Shown here piece by piece: positions 1 to 8,941 of a stretch of 64,000 nucleotides of DNA (position 1 is the first letter of the stretch; every line of letters begins with the position of its first letter). Source of the stretch: Leptospira limi (GTDB taxonomy: Bacteria > Spirochaetota > Leptospiria > Leptospirales > Leptospiraceae); the NCBI RefSeq assembly GCF_026151395.1, contig NZ_JAMQPV010000001.1:1178001-1242000 (forward strand), in the 5' to 3' direction. Made by a program: the position numbers and the translations under genes. The notes below the pieces were generated by a model. The model worked only from the letters and a program-made list of their open reading frames with translations, was not told the origin of the DNA and did not search any database.

Positions 1-1
1 G

Positions 2-178
2 GAATCTGAAAAAAAACGATTAGAAGAGGAAGTCCGAATGCTTCGAATCAAAGAACAATTAAAAGAAACCTTTGCTCTACTGACTGATTTTCGAAAAATG
101 ATGGCCTCCAATGTTTTTGGAATGCTCAATTATAAAATGGAATCAAATTACGGTTCCACTTTGGATACGTTTGTTTGA
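2..178 (+). CDS. C-terminal end of an unidentified protein (5' truncated by the window)
   Basis: An open frame runs from base 2 to a TGA at 176-178 with no start inside the window, so this is the last 58 codons of a gene that begins upstream. The first half is strongly charged (ESEKKRLEEEVRMLR and similar), suggesting a coiled coil or amphipathic helix; the last 25 residues are more mixed (MLNYKMESNY near the end). It converges with engB and overlaps its 3' end by about 30 bp, which is tolerable for convergent genes but lowers confidence. I do not recognise a family; no function can be assigned from this fragment. Confidence 0.5.
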   Translation, partial: ESEKKRLEEEVRMLRIKEQLKETFALLTDFRKMMASNVFGMLNYKMESNYGSTLDTFV

Positions 179-789
179 ATTCCAAGTGTTTCTAAGATAA
201 ATTCTCGTAATTCTCCAATTCCTCTTCCCGTAGTCGCAGAAATATAAAATACGCGAAACGGAACTCCTATTTCATTCATAGCATCTTCCATTTCTGTTCG
301 TACTTTGTGTTGCCCACTTTGATTTAATTTATCAATTTTCGTTCTGATCACAACGGGTTTAATTTTTTTTTCCATTGCAACTTCGATTGTAGACAACTCC
401 TCTTCTGGAAACTCCCTTTGAGAATCACATAGTATAAATAAAACTTTAAGTTGTTTCCATGAATTGAGAAATCCTTCTAAAAGATTCATCATATCTTTAT
501 GTTCTTTGTGAGATGCTTTTGAATAACCAAATCCTGGTAAGTCGATCAAATTAAAGCCAACTTTGGTTCTGAAAATGTTGATTAGTTTTGTTTTTCCAGG
601 AGTTTTTGATACTTTTGCAAGACCTCTATGATTGGATAACGCATTGAGCAAACTAGATTTTCCAGAGTTGGATCTACCCATAAATGCAATGGATTGAACC
701 GAGTCTAAATCTTCCTTTTCTTCCAATTTGGCAATAGACGTGAAAAATTTAGTTTCGGGAAAAGGAATTTCTTTGGAATATTTATGCAT
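148..789 (-). CDS. engB: Ribosome biogenesis GTP-binding protein EngB (YsxC/YihA)
   Basis: A 213-residue TRAFAC-class GTPase of the usual EngB length. The G motifs are all visible: G1 GRSNSGKS at about 38-45, the G2 region TPGKT at 63-67, G3 DLPG at 83-86, G4 TKID at 151-154 and G5 SAT at 185-187. Family members act in the cytoplasm in late assembly of the large ribosomal subunit and are often essential. It is the last gene of a minus-strand group: the tilS stop lies 5 bp upstream of its ATG, so it is probably cotranscribed with tilS and the PP2C phosphatase. Its 3' end overlaps the end of the plus-strand gene at 2-178. Confidence 0.96.
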   Translation of the reverse strand: MHKYSKEIPFPETKFFTSIAKLEEKEDLDSVQSIAFMGRSNSGKSSLLNALSNHRGLAKVSKTPGKTKLINIFRTKVGFNLIDLPGFGYSKASHKEHKDMMNLLEGFLNSWKQLKVLFILCDSQREFPEEELSTIEVAMEKKIKPVVIRTKIDKLNQSGQHKVRTEMEDAMNEIGVPFRVFYISATTGRGIGELREFILETLGIQTNVSKVEP

Positions 790-794
790 CTAGA

Positions 795-2095
795 TCACCT
801 TTCCAAATAGATTCGTTTGGGATAATTCTTTTCGTTTTTGGAGAAGAGCGAAAATAAAATTTGAATCGGTTCATTTTCAAAATAAAGGATGGGAATAAAA
901 GTTCTAAGGAAAAATGGAATACCATTCTCCCGCATACATTCTGAAATTTCCTTGTTCCCTGAGCGAATTTGAATTTTTTGTCCATGATGCCATGATCCAA
1001 GTGAATACCTTTCTTCAGGGTCTTTGATTCTAAATTGGTTTTGATTCCATTCAATCGTAAGTTGGTTTCCTTCACGATAAGAGATTGCTTTTTTAAATGC
1101 GGAAGACTTTTTATCAATGATAAAAAGATCACCAAACTTTGATTTGTATAAATAGCAATTTTTGTTTTCTAAAAATGCTCTTTCTCCTTCTGATTGTAGA
1201 TGAAAATTTTCAAATCCGGATTTATAAAGTGGATACATTCCCATTAATTTTAAATGAAAGTCGATTAATTCTTTTTTTGCAGGTAATTTTAAACTCATCC
1301 ATGTTTCATGTGGGATCCGAAACATTTTGGGAGATGTCGTTTGGTTTGGACTCGCGAGTCCATCAAATTGGATATTGAGTTGTGATCGATCATGGAAATT
1401 CCAATATGTTTTATGAAAATTCCATTTCTCTCGTTCCAGTATCGGTAACAATTCCATTCGGATTCGATTTCGTTTGTAAATGGGATCTGAATTTGACTCA
1501 TCTTCAAAAATTCGCAGATGGTTTGATACATATTCATAAAGATCCTTTAGTTCTTGGTCTTCTAGGAATACTAATGGTAAAAATCGTTCGCCATCAAATG
1601 GAGGAAGTGTATAAAACGATTTTTTCCCACCACCTCTTGTTAGGTGTAAGAAAATAGATTCGGTGTAATCTTTACAGTGGTGGCCTGTCAGAATCACAGA
1701 AGGGTTTGTTCTCGTGATTTTTTTCAGTTCATGGTAGCGGACCAATCTACCAGTTTCTTCGAGTCCTTTTTTAAGTTTTAAAGCGAGATTTGGAATTTTT
1801 TTTTTACAAACGAAACGGGGAAACCAAAGTTTTCTAAATAAACTAACATTTCGTTTTCTTCCTTTTGGATCTCTCTAATTCCATGGGAGAGATAAAACAA
1901 ATGTGGAGTTTCGATTTTGTATTTGTCGTTTAAGTATTTTAGAAATAAGAGAAGGATACTGGAGTCTTTTCCACCAGAATAGGAAAGTAAAAATCTAGTT
2001 TTATTTGAAACCCAATGATGTGGTAAATTGGTTCCCATTCGTTTGAGCATTGATTCAAAATGAGCGGAGATGGAGACCGGAATTTCAAGATTCAT
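795..2095 (-). CDS. tilS: tRNA(Ile)-lysidine synthetase TilS, split in two frames at an A10 tract
   Basis: TilS makes lysidine at C34 of tRNA-Ile(CAU) with ATP and lysine, and is normally essential. The N-terminal part (from 2095) has the PP-loop SGGKDS at residues 40-45. It then meets ten consecutive A residues on the coding strand (plus-strand T run 1796-1805) and stops at 1778-1780. The rest of the protein (GLEETGRLVRYHELKK, GHHCKDYTES, LTRGGGKK, C-terminal domain) is in another frame ending at 795. One extra A (A11) would join them into about 433 residues, the normal TilS size. The ATG overlaps the end of the upstream phosphatase gene by 4 bp (ATGA). The break may be a homopolymer error, a real mutation, or a frame rescued by slippage. 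The usual HHxDDQxET motif is HHCKDYTES here, so the first Asp is replaced. Confidence 0.85.
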
Positions 2096-4023
2096 ATTTT
2101 TCTCACAGCCACCATAGTGATATCATCGTGTTGTTCCTGTTCTTTGACAAATGCTTTTAGATCCAAATATATATTCTCCAGTATCTTTTTTGGTTCAAAT
2201 TCTATATTCGAAAGGAAACTTTTTTCTAGACTTGGTTCACCGTATTGTTTTTCCGATGCATTGCGTGCTTCCGTTACCCCATCTGTAAAAAGTAAAATTG
2301 TATCTCCCGCATGGAATTGTAATTTAGATTCATTTTTGAATTTTGAAATATCGGGACTAATTCCTAAAATGACTCCACCTGTTTCGATAGAATGTAAAGA
2401 CTTTTGATTCACTTGGTAATGGTAAAAATTTCCATGACCGGCTCCAGACACATCAACTTCATCGGTCACCAAATTCCAACGAATCAAAATCATACTCATA
2501 AATCGCGGTGTAATGGCTTCCTTATAACTAGAATAGAGATAATTGTTTATATCGTTTAAAATTTCCCAAGGTGAGTCTTTGACTCTCACAAGAGAATGTA
2601 ATATGGTTCTGACAGTCGCCATCACAAGGCCTGCAGCAACACCTTTTCCACTCACGTCTCCGATACACACAAACAATTCATTTCGATTCGGTGACAGGAT
2701 AAAATCGTAATAATCACCACCGATTCCGCGCGCAGGAACCATGAATCCACCAAAGGAAAAACCCTCTGCTTCAGGTGCATGTCTAGGTAAAAGATTACTT
2801 TGGATTTCTTTTGCAATTTCAATTTCTTTTTCCAATCTTTCTTTGTTCGAAAGGTTTTGGTACAAATTGGAATTTTCCATTGTAATTCGAGCGAGGGAAA
2901 CAAATGCATTTAAAGCTTCGATTTCTTCATTTGGAAATCTAGTATCTTGTTTTGCTAATATAAAAATACAGATGGTTCCATTTTCTAATTTGACTGGAAC
3001 GATTATTGATTCTTTCCCAACGATTCCTAAAGTTCCTAAGATTGGAATCTTAATGGGATCAATTGTCATAATTTCTTTTGTTTGTAAAATTGAAGTTAAT
3101 TCTTTTGATTCAATGGAGTCTGTATGAGTTTTTAATTCATAATTATCCAAATCTCGATACACTTTAAATACTTTAACCTTAGAGCTATCAATTGGGTATT
3201 CAATTAAACAGGAAATGGAAGAGTCTACAATTCCAGACAAGGTGAGTAGGATCATACGTATCATTTCATTATGATTGTTTAAATACAATTGGCTAAGTGT
3301 AAGAGCAGCTGTATGCAAACTTCTGAAATGTTTTGACTGATTTTTTGATTTGGAGAATAAAAGAGAATTTCTTAGAGATACAGCAAATTGTCCGACTACA
3401 ATTTTAAGTATTTCCTCATCTTCGATGTATTCAGTTGGATCCTCTTCATCGTAGTCAATTGTAATCATCCCTACAGCTATATTTGCATATAAGATTGGTA
3501 ATACTAATTGTGACTTTGTTCCTGTAAGTTTTGAATAAAAAGAATAAAAAGGATGAGTTTGGTCACTGAACTTATAAAAACAAGGCTCACGATTCGCCAT
3601 AGCTTCCACTAGGATTCCATAACTCAAATCATAATCTAGGGTAAAACGTTTGATGGCTCTTTGTAAGTATTTTTGTTTTGAGTAATAATGTGCTAATTTA
3701 ATTTCACCTAACTCGAGGTTGGTGATAAATATTGCGATTTTATCTTTTTTTAATCGATCTGCAATCAGTTCACTAAATCGAAACATTAGGTCTTCTAAAC
3801 CAAGTGATGAATTAAAGAGGGAAAGGTTTTCTAAAAGGAATTCTGTCTTTTCTTCTGAATTGAGAACATTTTTACCAACACGAGGAATTTTCCTTTTTTC
3901 TAAGATCCATTCCCTTTGGCATGTTTGGCAAAAAAAACGGCCTTTTTGGGTGAGTCCGCTGGGTACCCGAGGTTCGGCGCATAACAGACAGATCCTTTCA
4001 AAATCCGATTCCTCGTTCATCAC
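2092..4023 (-). CDS. Zinc-ribbon/GAF/PP2C (SpoIIE-type) protein phosphatase
   Basis: 643 residues, cytoplasmic, no signal peptide or membrane segment. Residues 12-15 and 32-35 form two CxxC pairs, a small zinc ribbon. Residues about 65-220 and 235-385 look like two GAF-type sensor domains, followed by a helical linker with the ERLEKEIEIAKEIQ signature that precedes RsbU/SpoIIE catalytic domains. The PP2C domain has the metal-binding GGDYYD (435-440), GDVSGKG (455-461), a TDGVTEA motif and a C-terminal HDDITMVAV. Such enzymes dephosphorylate anti-anti-sigma factors in partner-switching pathways; the partner is not in this window. The stop overlaps the tilS start, so signalling and tRNA modification genes share an operon. 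Upstream lies a TGCTTA-N5-TAAGCA palindrome 77 bp before the ATG. Confidence 0.9.
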   Translation of the reverse strand: MMNEESDFERICLLCAEPRVPSGLTQKGRFFCQTCQREWILEKRKIPRVGKNVLNSEEKTEFLLENLSLFNSSLGLEDLMFRFSELIADRLKKDKIAIFITNLELGEIKLAHYYSKQKYLQRAIKRFTLDYDLSYGILVEAMANREPCFYKFSDQTHPFYSFYSKLTGTKSQLVLPILYANIAVGMITIDYDEEDPTEYIEDEEILKIVVGQFAVSLRNSLLFSKSKNQSKHFRSLHTAALTLSQLYLNNHNEMIRMILLTLSGIVDSSISCLIEYPIDSSKVKVFKVYRDLDNYELKTHTDSIESKELTSILQTKEIMTIDPIKIPILGTLGIVGKESIIVPVKLENGTICIFILAKQDTRFPNEEIEALNAFVSLARITMENSNLYQNLSNKERLEKEIEIAKEIQSNLLPRHAPEAEGFSFGGFMVPARGIGGDYYDFILSPNRNELFVCIGDVSGKGVAAGLVMATVRTILHSLVRVKDSPWEILNDINNYLYSSYKEAITPRFMSMILIRWNLVTDEVDVSGAGHGNFYHYQVNQKSLHSIETGGVILGISPDISKFKNESKLQFHAGDTILLFTDGVTEARNASEKQYGEPSLEKSFLSNIEFEPKKILENIYLDLKAFVKEQEQHDDITMVAVRKI

Positions 4024-4099
4024 AGAGCCAGGGTATCCGATTTCTTTTTTCGTCTGCTACAAGAATTTCGTGTCGATCCAAGAAACCTGGTACGATTTG

Positions 4100-4116
4100 T
4101 GCTTAATCTATAAGCA
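4100..4116. promoter_or_regulatory. 17-bp palindrome TGCTTA-N5-TAAGCA in the divergent promoter region
   Basis: Perfect 6-bp arms separated by ATCTA, lying between the divergent phosphatase (start 4023) and sigma-54 activator (start 4269). The same arms recur with a wider 21-bp gap at 4184-4189 and 4211-4216 in this same intergenic region. The identical architecture recurs at 17886-17902 upstream of a small exported-protein gene. This looks like a dimeric transcription-factor site; the factor is unknown. Confidence 0.45.
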
Positions 4117-4268
4117 AATGTTGTTTTTTCTGCTGAAATCGAAAGGAAGGCAAGTGAAATGTTGAAAAAATCGTTTAATTGTTTGCTTACCGTGCATTGT
4201 GATGAGAAAATAAGCAAATTGAATCTGTGTTCCTTTCCAGCAATCCGTAATAACAAAGAGCAAAACCT

Positions 4269-6386
4269 ATGAGCGCGAAAAAATTCAATCCCATCCAATC
4301 CATCCACGAAGTAGCTACGGCAATGAATTCCACCCAAGACCCCGATGGCCTTTTGGAACTCATTTTGGACCGTTGTATTCAAATCTGTGGGGTGGAATCG
4401 GGCTCTCTTATGCTCATCGATGAGAAACAGAGTGTCCTCGATGCCGTTACTTCTCGTGGCATGAACCAACAATTACTCAGGGAAACCAAATTGAAAATTG
4501 GCCAAGGGATTACAGGGGTGGCCGCATCCACTGGAAAGGCAAAATTGGTTAATGATGTTTCTAAAGATCCGGATTACATTCAGGTCAAAGAGGAAATCAA
4601 ATCCGAATTAGTCGCTCCAATGATTGTAGAAGATGATATCATTGGTGTGATCTCGCTCGATTCAAATCGATTGAATGCATTTACACCAGATATGTTGGAG
4701 ATTGTAAGTGTCCTTGCAAACCAAGCGGGACAGATCTTTAAAAACTTACAAACGATTCGCTCCCTAGAACAACGAACAAAAATCCAAGCAACCCTCATCG
4801 AAATATCAAAGGTTGTCAGTTCTACATTAGACCAAAATGAAGTGTTTGATTCCATCATGGTGACAATGGAGAAATCACTTCGTTTGGAGAAGGGTAGTAT
4901 TGTCTTATTCAATAAAGAGGAAGCCTTATTACGCATTGTCGCTGCATCAGGTTTATCTCCAGAAGAAATTGAAAAAGGCACCTACCAACCTGGAGAAGGT
5001 ATCACTGGTAAAGTATATGAGTCAGGAGAACCAATCATCATTGAATCAGTTGCATCACATCCTGATTTTTTAAACCGAGTTGGTTATTTATCTCATTTTA
5101 AACATGATCCACAAAACGTAAGTTTATTGTGTGCACCTATTTTAAGTGAACAAACAACACTTGGGGTAGTGAATGCTTTTATTGTTCAAAATAAACATAC
5201 TGATTTAAAATCGTTTTTAGATTTTTTGCAAGTTGTTGCATCAATCATTTCACAATCGATTAAAATTCAAAATCTTGTGGAAGAAGCCAAAAAGGAAATC
5301 TCTCGAGAGAATATCCAATTAAAGAGGGAACTCAAAAATAAATATAAATTTGGATCACTCATTGGAAAAGCTGCAAGTATGGAGAAGATGTTTGAAAAAA
5401 TCCAACTCGTCGCAGATTCAAGAGCATCAGTTCTCATTACTGGAGAATCTGGAACTGGAAAGGAAATGATAGCGAATGCAATTCATTACAATAGTTCTCG
5501 TTCAGAAAATCCTTTTATCAAAATCAATTGTGCAGCAATTCCTGAAAATTTACTCGAAAGTGAATTGTTTGGACACAAAAAGGGATCCTTCACGGGAGCC
5601 GTGACTGATAAAAAAGGAAAGTTTGAACTTGCAGATACAGGTACAATTTTCTTAGACGAAATCGGTGAAATGGATTTAAATTTACAATCGAAGTTACTCC
5701 GTGTTTTACAGGAACGTGAGATTGAAGCCATTGGATCTACCAAGGCTAAAAAAGTAGATGTCAGGATCATTGCTGCAACAAATGCCGAATTAGAACAGTT
5801 AGTTGCTGAGAAAAAATTCAGAGCAGATTTGTTTTATCGTTTGAATGTTGTCAAAATCAATACTCCACCACTTCGTGATCGAGTAGAAGACATTCCACTT
5901 TTAATGAATCACTTTTTAGAAAAGTACACTAAAGATAATAATAAAGCGATCAAAGGCATCTCACGAGAAGCATCCCGACTATTACTTAAATACAGATGGC
6001 CTGGTAATGTGAGAGAATTAGAAAACGTAATCGAACGTGCTGTTGTACTTGCGCAAGATGAGATATTGAATGAAGAAGATTTTTCTGATATTCTATCGAA
6101 TATGGAAGAGTTGCCTGAAAGTACGGTAGAAGTATCCAATACAAATCACGTAGAATCAGTTTCTGGTATGGAACCACTGGATTTAGGGTCTGGTCGATTG
6201 ACCTCAGGGCAACTGGATGGATTGGATGGGCGAGCAATGGAAATCGTTGTGAGTGAAGTTGAGTCTCGTTTGATCCAATATGCTATGAAAAAGTTTCGTT
6301 ACACCAAAACGAGAGTTGCGAAATTTTTAGGCATTAATCGTAACACATTGGATAAAAAAATCAAAGAACTCAATATCGAGTATTAA
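4269..6386 (+). CDS. GAF-GAF sigma-54-dependent transcriptional activator (NtrC family)
   Basis: 705 residues. Two GAF domains (about 10-160 and 175-335) replace the usual receiver domain. A coiled linker leads to the AAA+ sigma-54 interaction domain with Walker A GESGTGKE (392-399), the sigma-54 contact loop GSFTGA (439-444, a Ser variant of GAFTGA) and Walker [11 protein letters not shown] (458-467). The arginine-finger region and [11 protein letters not shown] follow. The C-terminus carries a Fis-type helix-turn-helix (about 675-700, [18 protein letters not shown]). Such proteins bind enhancers and open RNA polymerase-sigma-54 promoters. The GAF pair implies direct sensing of a small ligand or redox state rather than phosphorylation by a histidine kinase; the ligand cannot be read from the sequence. 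It is transcribed divergently from the GAF/PP2C phosphatase. Confidence 0.93.
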   Translation: MSAKKFNPIQSIHEVATAMNSTQDPDGLLELILDRCIQICGVESGSLMLIDEKQSVLDAVTSRGMNQQLLRETKLKIGQGITGVAASTGKAKLVNDVSKDPDYIQVKEEIKSELVAPMIVEDDIIGVISLDSNRLNAFTPDMLEIVSVLANQAGQIFKNLQTIRSLEQRTKIQATLIEISKVVSSTLDQNEVFDSIMVTMEKSLRLEKGSIVLFNKEEALLRIVAASGLSPEEIEKGTYQPGEGITGKVYESGEPIIIESVASHPDFLNRVGYLSHFKHDPQNVSLLCAPILSEQTTLGVVNAFIVQNKHTDLKSFLDFLQVVASIISQSIKIQNLVEEAKKEISRENIQLKRELKNKYKFGSLIGKAASMEKMFEKIQLVADSRASVLITGESGTGKEMIANAIHYNSSRSENPFIKINCAAIPENLLESELFGHKKGSFTGAVTDKKGKFELADTGTIFLDEIGEMDLNLQSKLLRVLQEREIEAIGSTKAKKVDVRIIAATNAELEQLVAEKKFRADLFYRLNVVKINTPPLRDRVEDIPLLMNHFLEKYTKDNNKAIKGISREASRLLLKYRWPGNVRELENVIERAVVLAQDEILNEEDFSDILSNMEELPESTVEVSNTNHVESVSGMEPLDLGSGRLTSGQLDGLDGRAMEIVVSEVESRLIQYAMKKFRYTKTRVAKFLGINRNTLDKKIKELNIEY

Positions 6387-6402
6387 TTTTATATTGAGTC
6401 GA

Positions 6403-7203
6403 TTAGTTACTTGGTTCCGGGAAATGATTTAAATGATGCGTGGGCCCAGTTACAATATCATCTTCCAATGTTAAGTGTAAGTATTCCTTAGCGGAACCAA
6501 CAGCTTCTTCTAAATTTTTACCATGAGCTAAGAAGGCTGTGATCGCTGCTGAATAAGTGCACCCAGTTCCATGGGTATGTTTGTCTTTGAGAAAGGTTTT
6601 TGAAAATTCATAAACAGAATTTCCATCAAATAAAACATCAGTTGCTTCACTAGCGTTTGGTAAATGACCACCTTTTAACAAAACTGGCACATTGAATTTT
6701 TGGTATAATTTATTTGCCATTGGCACTAATTGATCATATTGATTGATTGTTTCACCTAACAAAAGCGAAGCTTCGTCTAGATTGGGTGTGATTAACTTCG
6801 ATAGCGGGATTAAATCTTCAACGAGTGATTGAATGGCATCATCCTTGAGTAGTTTGGCACCACTCGTTGCCACCATCACAGGATCCAAAACCAATTGTAT
6901 GTCTGGATTTTCGTAAAAAAATGCCGCAACTGCTTTGATGATGTCCTTAGAATATAACATTCCTGTTTTGGCAGCTTTGATCGGGAAATAATTGGAAACA
7001 GCTTGTAGTTGGGAAGAAACAAAATCAGGAGAGATTTCATAAATCCCGGAAACACCATCAGGGTTTTGTGCTGTTAAACAAGTGAATACTGTGGTTCCAA
7101 ATGTCGCTAAGGATGAAAACGTTTTGAGATCGGCTTGGACTCCTGCGCCACCACCCGAATCTGAACCTGCGATCGTTAGTGTGATCGGGAAATCTTTTTT
7201 CAT
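6403..7203 (-). CDS. thiD: Hydroxymethylpyrimidine/phosphomethylpyrimidine kinase ThiD
   Basis: Phosphorylates HMP and HMP-P in thiamine biosynthesis. The start at 7203 gives [21 protein letters not shown], the typical ThiD N-terminus; a longer in-frame start at 7245 would add 14 residues lying over the upstream gene. From this start the protein is about 266 residues, the family's normal length. Visible features are the substrate-binding [22 protein letters not shown]-type region [12 protein letters not shown], and the anion-hole/catalytic [10 protein letters not shown] near the C-terminus. The start codon lies just 1 bp past the end of the alkyltransferase-like gene at 7205, so the two are likely cotranscribed. 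No TPP riboswitch was recognised upstream. Confidence 0.95.
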   Translation of the reverse strand: MKKDFPITLTIAGSDSGGGAGVQADLKTFSSLATFGTTVFTCLTAQNPDGVSGIYEISPDFVSSQLQAVSNYFPIKAAKTGMLYSKDIIKAVAAFFYENPDIQLVLDPVMVATSGAKLLKDDAIQSLVEDLIPLSKLITPNLDEASLLLGETINQYDQLVPMANKLYQKFNVPVLLKGGHLPNASEATDVLFDGNSVYEFSKTFLKDKHTHGTGCTYSAAITAFLAHGKNLEEAVGSAKEYLHLTLEDDIVTGPTHHLNHFPEPSN

Positions 7204-7204
7204 T

Positions 7205-7543
7205 TTATGGAAACCATCCGTACTTGCCAAAATCCAATTGATCACCAGCTAAATCAAAGAAAACACCTTCTGTTTGTAAGATTTTTTTTTGTAAATCTGC
7301 GCGAAAACTATCTCCTTTAAACGAAATCCTCCCTTCGCGGTTGATCACTCGTTGCCATGGAATTTTTGACTCCCTATCTTTTTTGAGAGAATTCAATGCA
7401 TACCCAACGGCTCTAGCTGCTCTTGGGTTTCCTAGTAATAATGCAATATGTCCATACGTAGTCACCTTACCCTTTGGTATTTTTTTTACGATGTTATAAA
7501 CGGATTCGTAAAAATTCGGACTTTTCGAATTGGAAGTGGTCAT
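7205..7543 (-). CDS. Alkyltransferase-like (ATL) DNA-binding protein, MGMT family
   Basis: 112 residues matching the C-terminal DNA-binding domain of O6-alkylguanine-DNA alkyltransferases ([24 protein letters not shown], helix-turn-helix with the Arg finger). In true MGMT enzymes the active site is PCHR; here it is [10 protein letters not shown], with Trp in place of the acceptor Cys. This is the hallmark of ATL proteins, which bind O6-alkylguanine, flip the base and hand the lesion to nucleotide excision repair without transferring the alkyl group. It therefore should not be annotated as an active methyltransferase. Its start at 7543 is divergent from the DUF455 gene at 7608, and thiD follows immediately downstream. 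Confidence 0.9.
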   Translation of the reverse strand: MTTSNSKSPNFYESVYNIVKKIPKGKVTTYGHIALLLGNPRAARAVGYALNSLKKDRESKIPWQRVINREGRISFKGDSFRADLQKKILQTEGVFFDLAGDQLDFGKYGWFP

Positions 7544-7607
7544 TGAATTTGGATTTATCTATCAATGAAAATGGATTTTTGTAAATCCCTTTTCTTCGTA
7601 TAAAAGT

Positions 7608-8486
7608 ATGAAACTTTCCGAATACGCAAAACATCTGTTACTTGCTCCAAATTTGGAAGATAAATTACTTGCTCCCGCAAAACATTGGGAGGAAGAATTA
7701 GACGATAAACCCCTTCGCCTTCAAAAACCTGGAAGAAGTCCGCTACTTCAGTTTTCTGATAAAAAGGTGAAAATTCCACGACTTGAGCATTTGAATTTAG
7801 AATCCAATAAAGGACTGACTCTACATCATTTTGCAAACCATGAGCTTATGGCAATTGAACTGTTTGCTTGGGCAATCTTAGCATTTCCAAACGCGCCAAA
7901 ATCCATCCGAAATGGATGGGTGAAGACAATAGAAGAAGAACAATCCCATCTAAAATTGTACATAGATAGGATGAATGATTTTGGTGTTCAATTTGGAGAT
8001 ATCCCGTTAAATTATATTTTTTGGAAACAAATGGAACAGTTTCACACCTTAGAGTCCTTTTCAGCAGTTATGTCATTGTCGTTTGAAGGAGCTAACTTAG
8101 ATTATTCGCAAGTGTATGCAAAAGTATTTTCCTATTTTGGGGATTTAAAAACATCCGAAATCATGCTCACCATTTTTGAGGATGAAGTGAAACATGTTAA
8201 AAGAGGAGTGCGTGCGTTTGAAAAATCAATTCCTCCCGAAAAAAACTCTTGGGAACATTACCTGACTCTCATTCAATTTCCATTCACACCAAGACGGGCA
8301 AAAGGATATTTGTTTTTTCCTGAAACTAGATACCTGGCAGGTTTGGACCAGGATTTTGTGAACCATTTGTCCCAATATGAGGATGAATATACAGGTCGGG
8401 TCAATTTGGAATCAGTCAAAAAATTTGGTCTTGGATCAGAATTGATGCGCAAAAACAGGCTTGATTCTCATACCAATCAACTTTAG
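7608..8486 (+). CDS. DUF455 ferritin-like protein
   Basis: 292 residues, no signal peptide. The four-helix ferritin-like core carries paired metal ligands in ANHELMAIELFAW, EEEQSHLKLY and EDEVKHVKRG, matching the Glu/His pattern of the DUF455 family, which is related to diiron proteins such as MiaE. The function of the family is not established. Start at ATG 7608. It is followed after about 20 bp by a small c-type cytochrome gene, so they may be cotranscribed; a redox or iron role is possible but is inference. Confidence 0.85.
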   Translation: MKLSEYAKHLLLAPNLEDKLLAPAKHWEEELDDKPLRLQKPGRSPLLQFSDKKVKIPRLEHLNLESNKGLTLHHFANHELMAIELFAWAILAFPNAPKSIRNGWVKTIEEEQSHLKLYIDRMNDFGVQFGDIPLNYIFWKQMEQFHTLESFSAVMSLSFEGANLDYSQVYAKVFSYFGDLKTSEIMLTIFEDEVKHVKRGVRAFEKSIPPEKNSWEHYLTLIQFPFTPRRAKGYLFFPETRYLAGLDQDFVNHLSQYEDEYTGRVNLESVKKFGLGSELMRKNRLDSHTNQL

Positions 8487-8506
8487 AATTTCGCAAGAAG
8501 GTAGAT

Positions 8507-8908
8507 ATGAAATTAAAATTATTTTTGAGTTTGGTGATGGTTTTTGTTTCTTTCGGGTTTGTACTAAACGCTGAAAAAAAAGCAAAATCAGTCACAGAGA
8601 TGAACCTCCATGATTTTATGGAAGAGTATACAAAACCAGCGACGAAGTTATATGACAAAAAGGATAATGCTGATTATCTCAATAAAATTCTCACAAAAGT
8701 TCCTGACATGGCTCCAGAAGACCAAAAAGCAGAATGGAAAGAAATCATTGATTCCAAACTTGCTGTGGGAAAACCAGATGAGACTTGTAAATCTTGCCAT
8801 ACAAAATTTAAGAAAGAGTACAAGAAGAACTATCGTAAAAAGTTAATCCAAGTCCCTGAAGAGTTACTACCATTTCCAAAAGAGATCAAAGAACTTCTTA
8901 AAAAATGA
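8507..8908 (+). CDS. Periplasmic c-type cytochrome-like protein with C-terminal CxxCH
   Basis: 133 residues with an N-terminal signal peptide (MKLKLFLSLVMVFVSFGFV, cleavage probably after LNA) and a single haem-binding motif CKSCH at about residue 98-102. One CxxCH close to the C-terminus, preceded by predicted helices, resembles cytochrome c-prime or the cytochrome c556 class, although overall similarity is weak to the eye. It would be exported and loaded with haem in the periplasm. RBS GAAGG lies upstream of the ATG. A hairpin at 8918-8936 separates it from the porin gene. Confidence 0.75.
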   Translation: MKLKLFLSLVMVFVSFGFVLNAEKKAKSVTEMNLHDFMEEYTKPATKLYDKKDNADYLNKILTKVPDMAPEDQKAEWKEIIDSKLAVGKPDETCKSCHTKFKKEYKKNYRKKLIQVPEELLPFPKEIKELLKK

Positions 8909-8917
8909 GTTTTAAAC

Positions 8918-8936
8918 TCCGCTCGTAATGAGCGGA
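8918..8936 (+). promoter_or_regulatory. Hairpin TCCGCTC-N5-GAGCGGA just upstream of the porin start
   Basis: Seven perfectly paired bases with a GTAAT loop lie 9 bp after the cytochrome stop and 5 bp before the porin ATG at 8942. The only purine-rich stretch able to serve as the porin ribosome binding site (AGCGGA) is in the 3' arm. The hairpin could therefore limit porin translation, or act as a weak terminator/attenuator or RNA-processing site. There is no U-run. Confidence 0.4.
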
Positions 8937-8941
8937 ATTTC

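Noticed and set aside
4020..4472. Minus-strand 150-codon frame over the start of the sigma-54 activator
   Set aside because: It lies antisense to the conserved GAF-encoding start and occupies the divergent promoter region.
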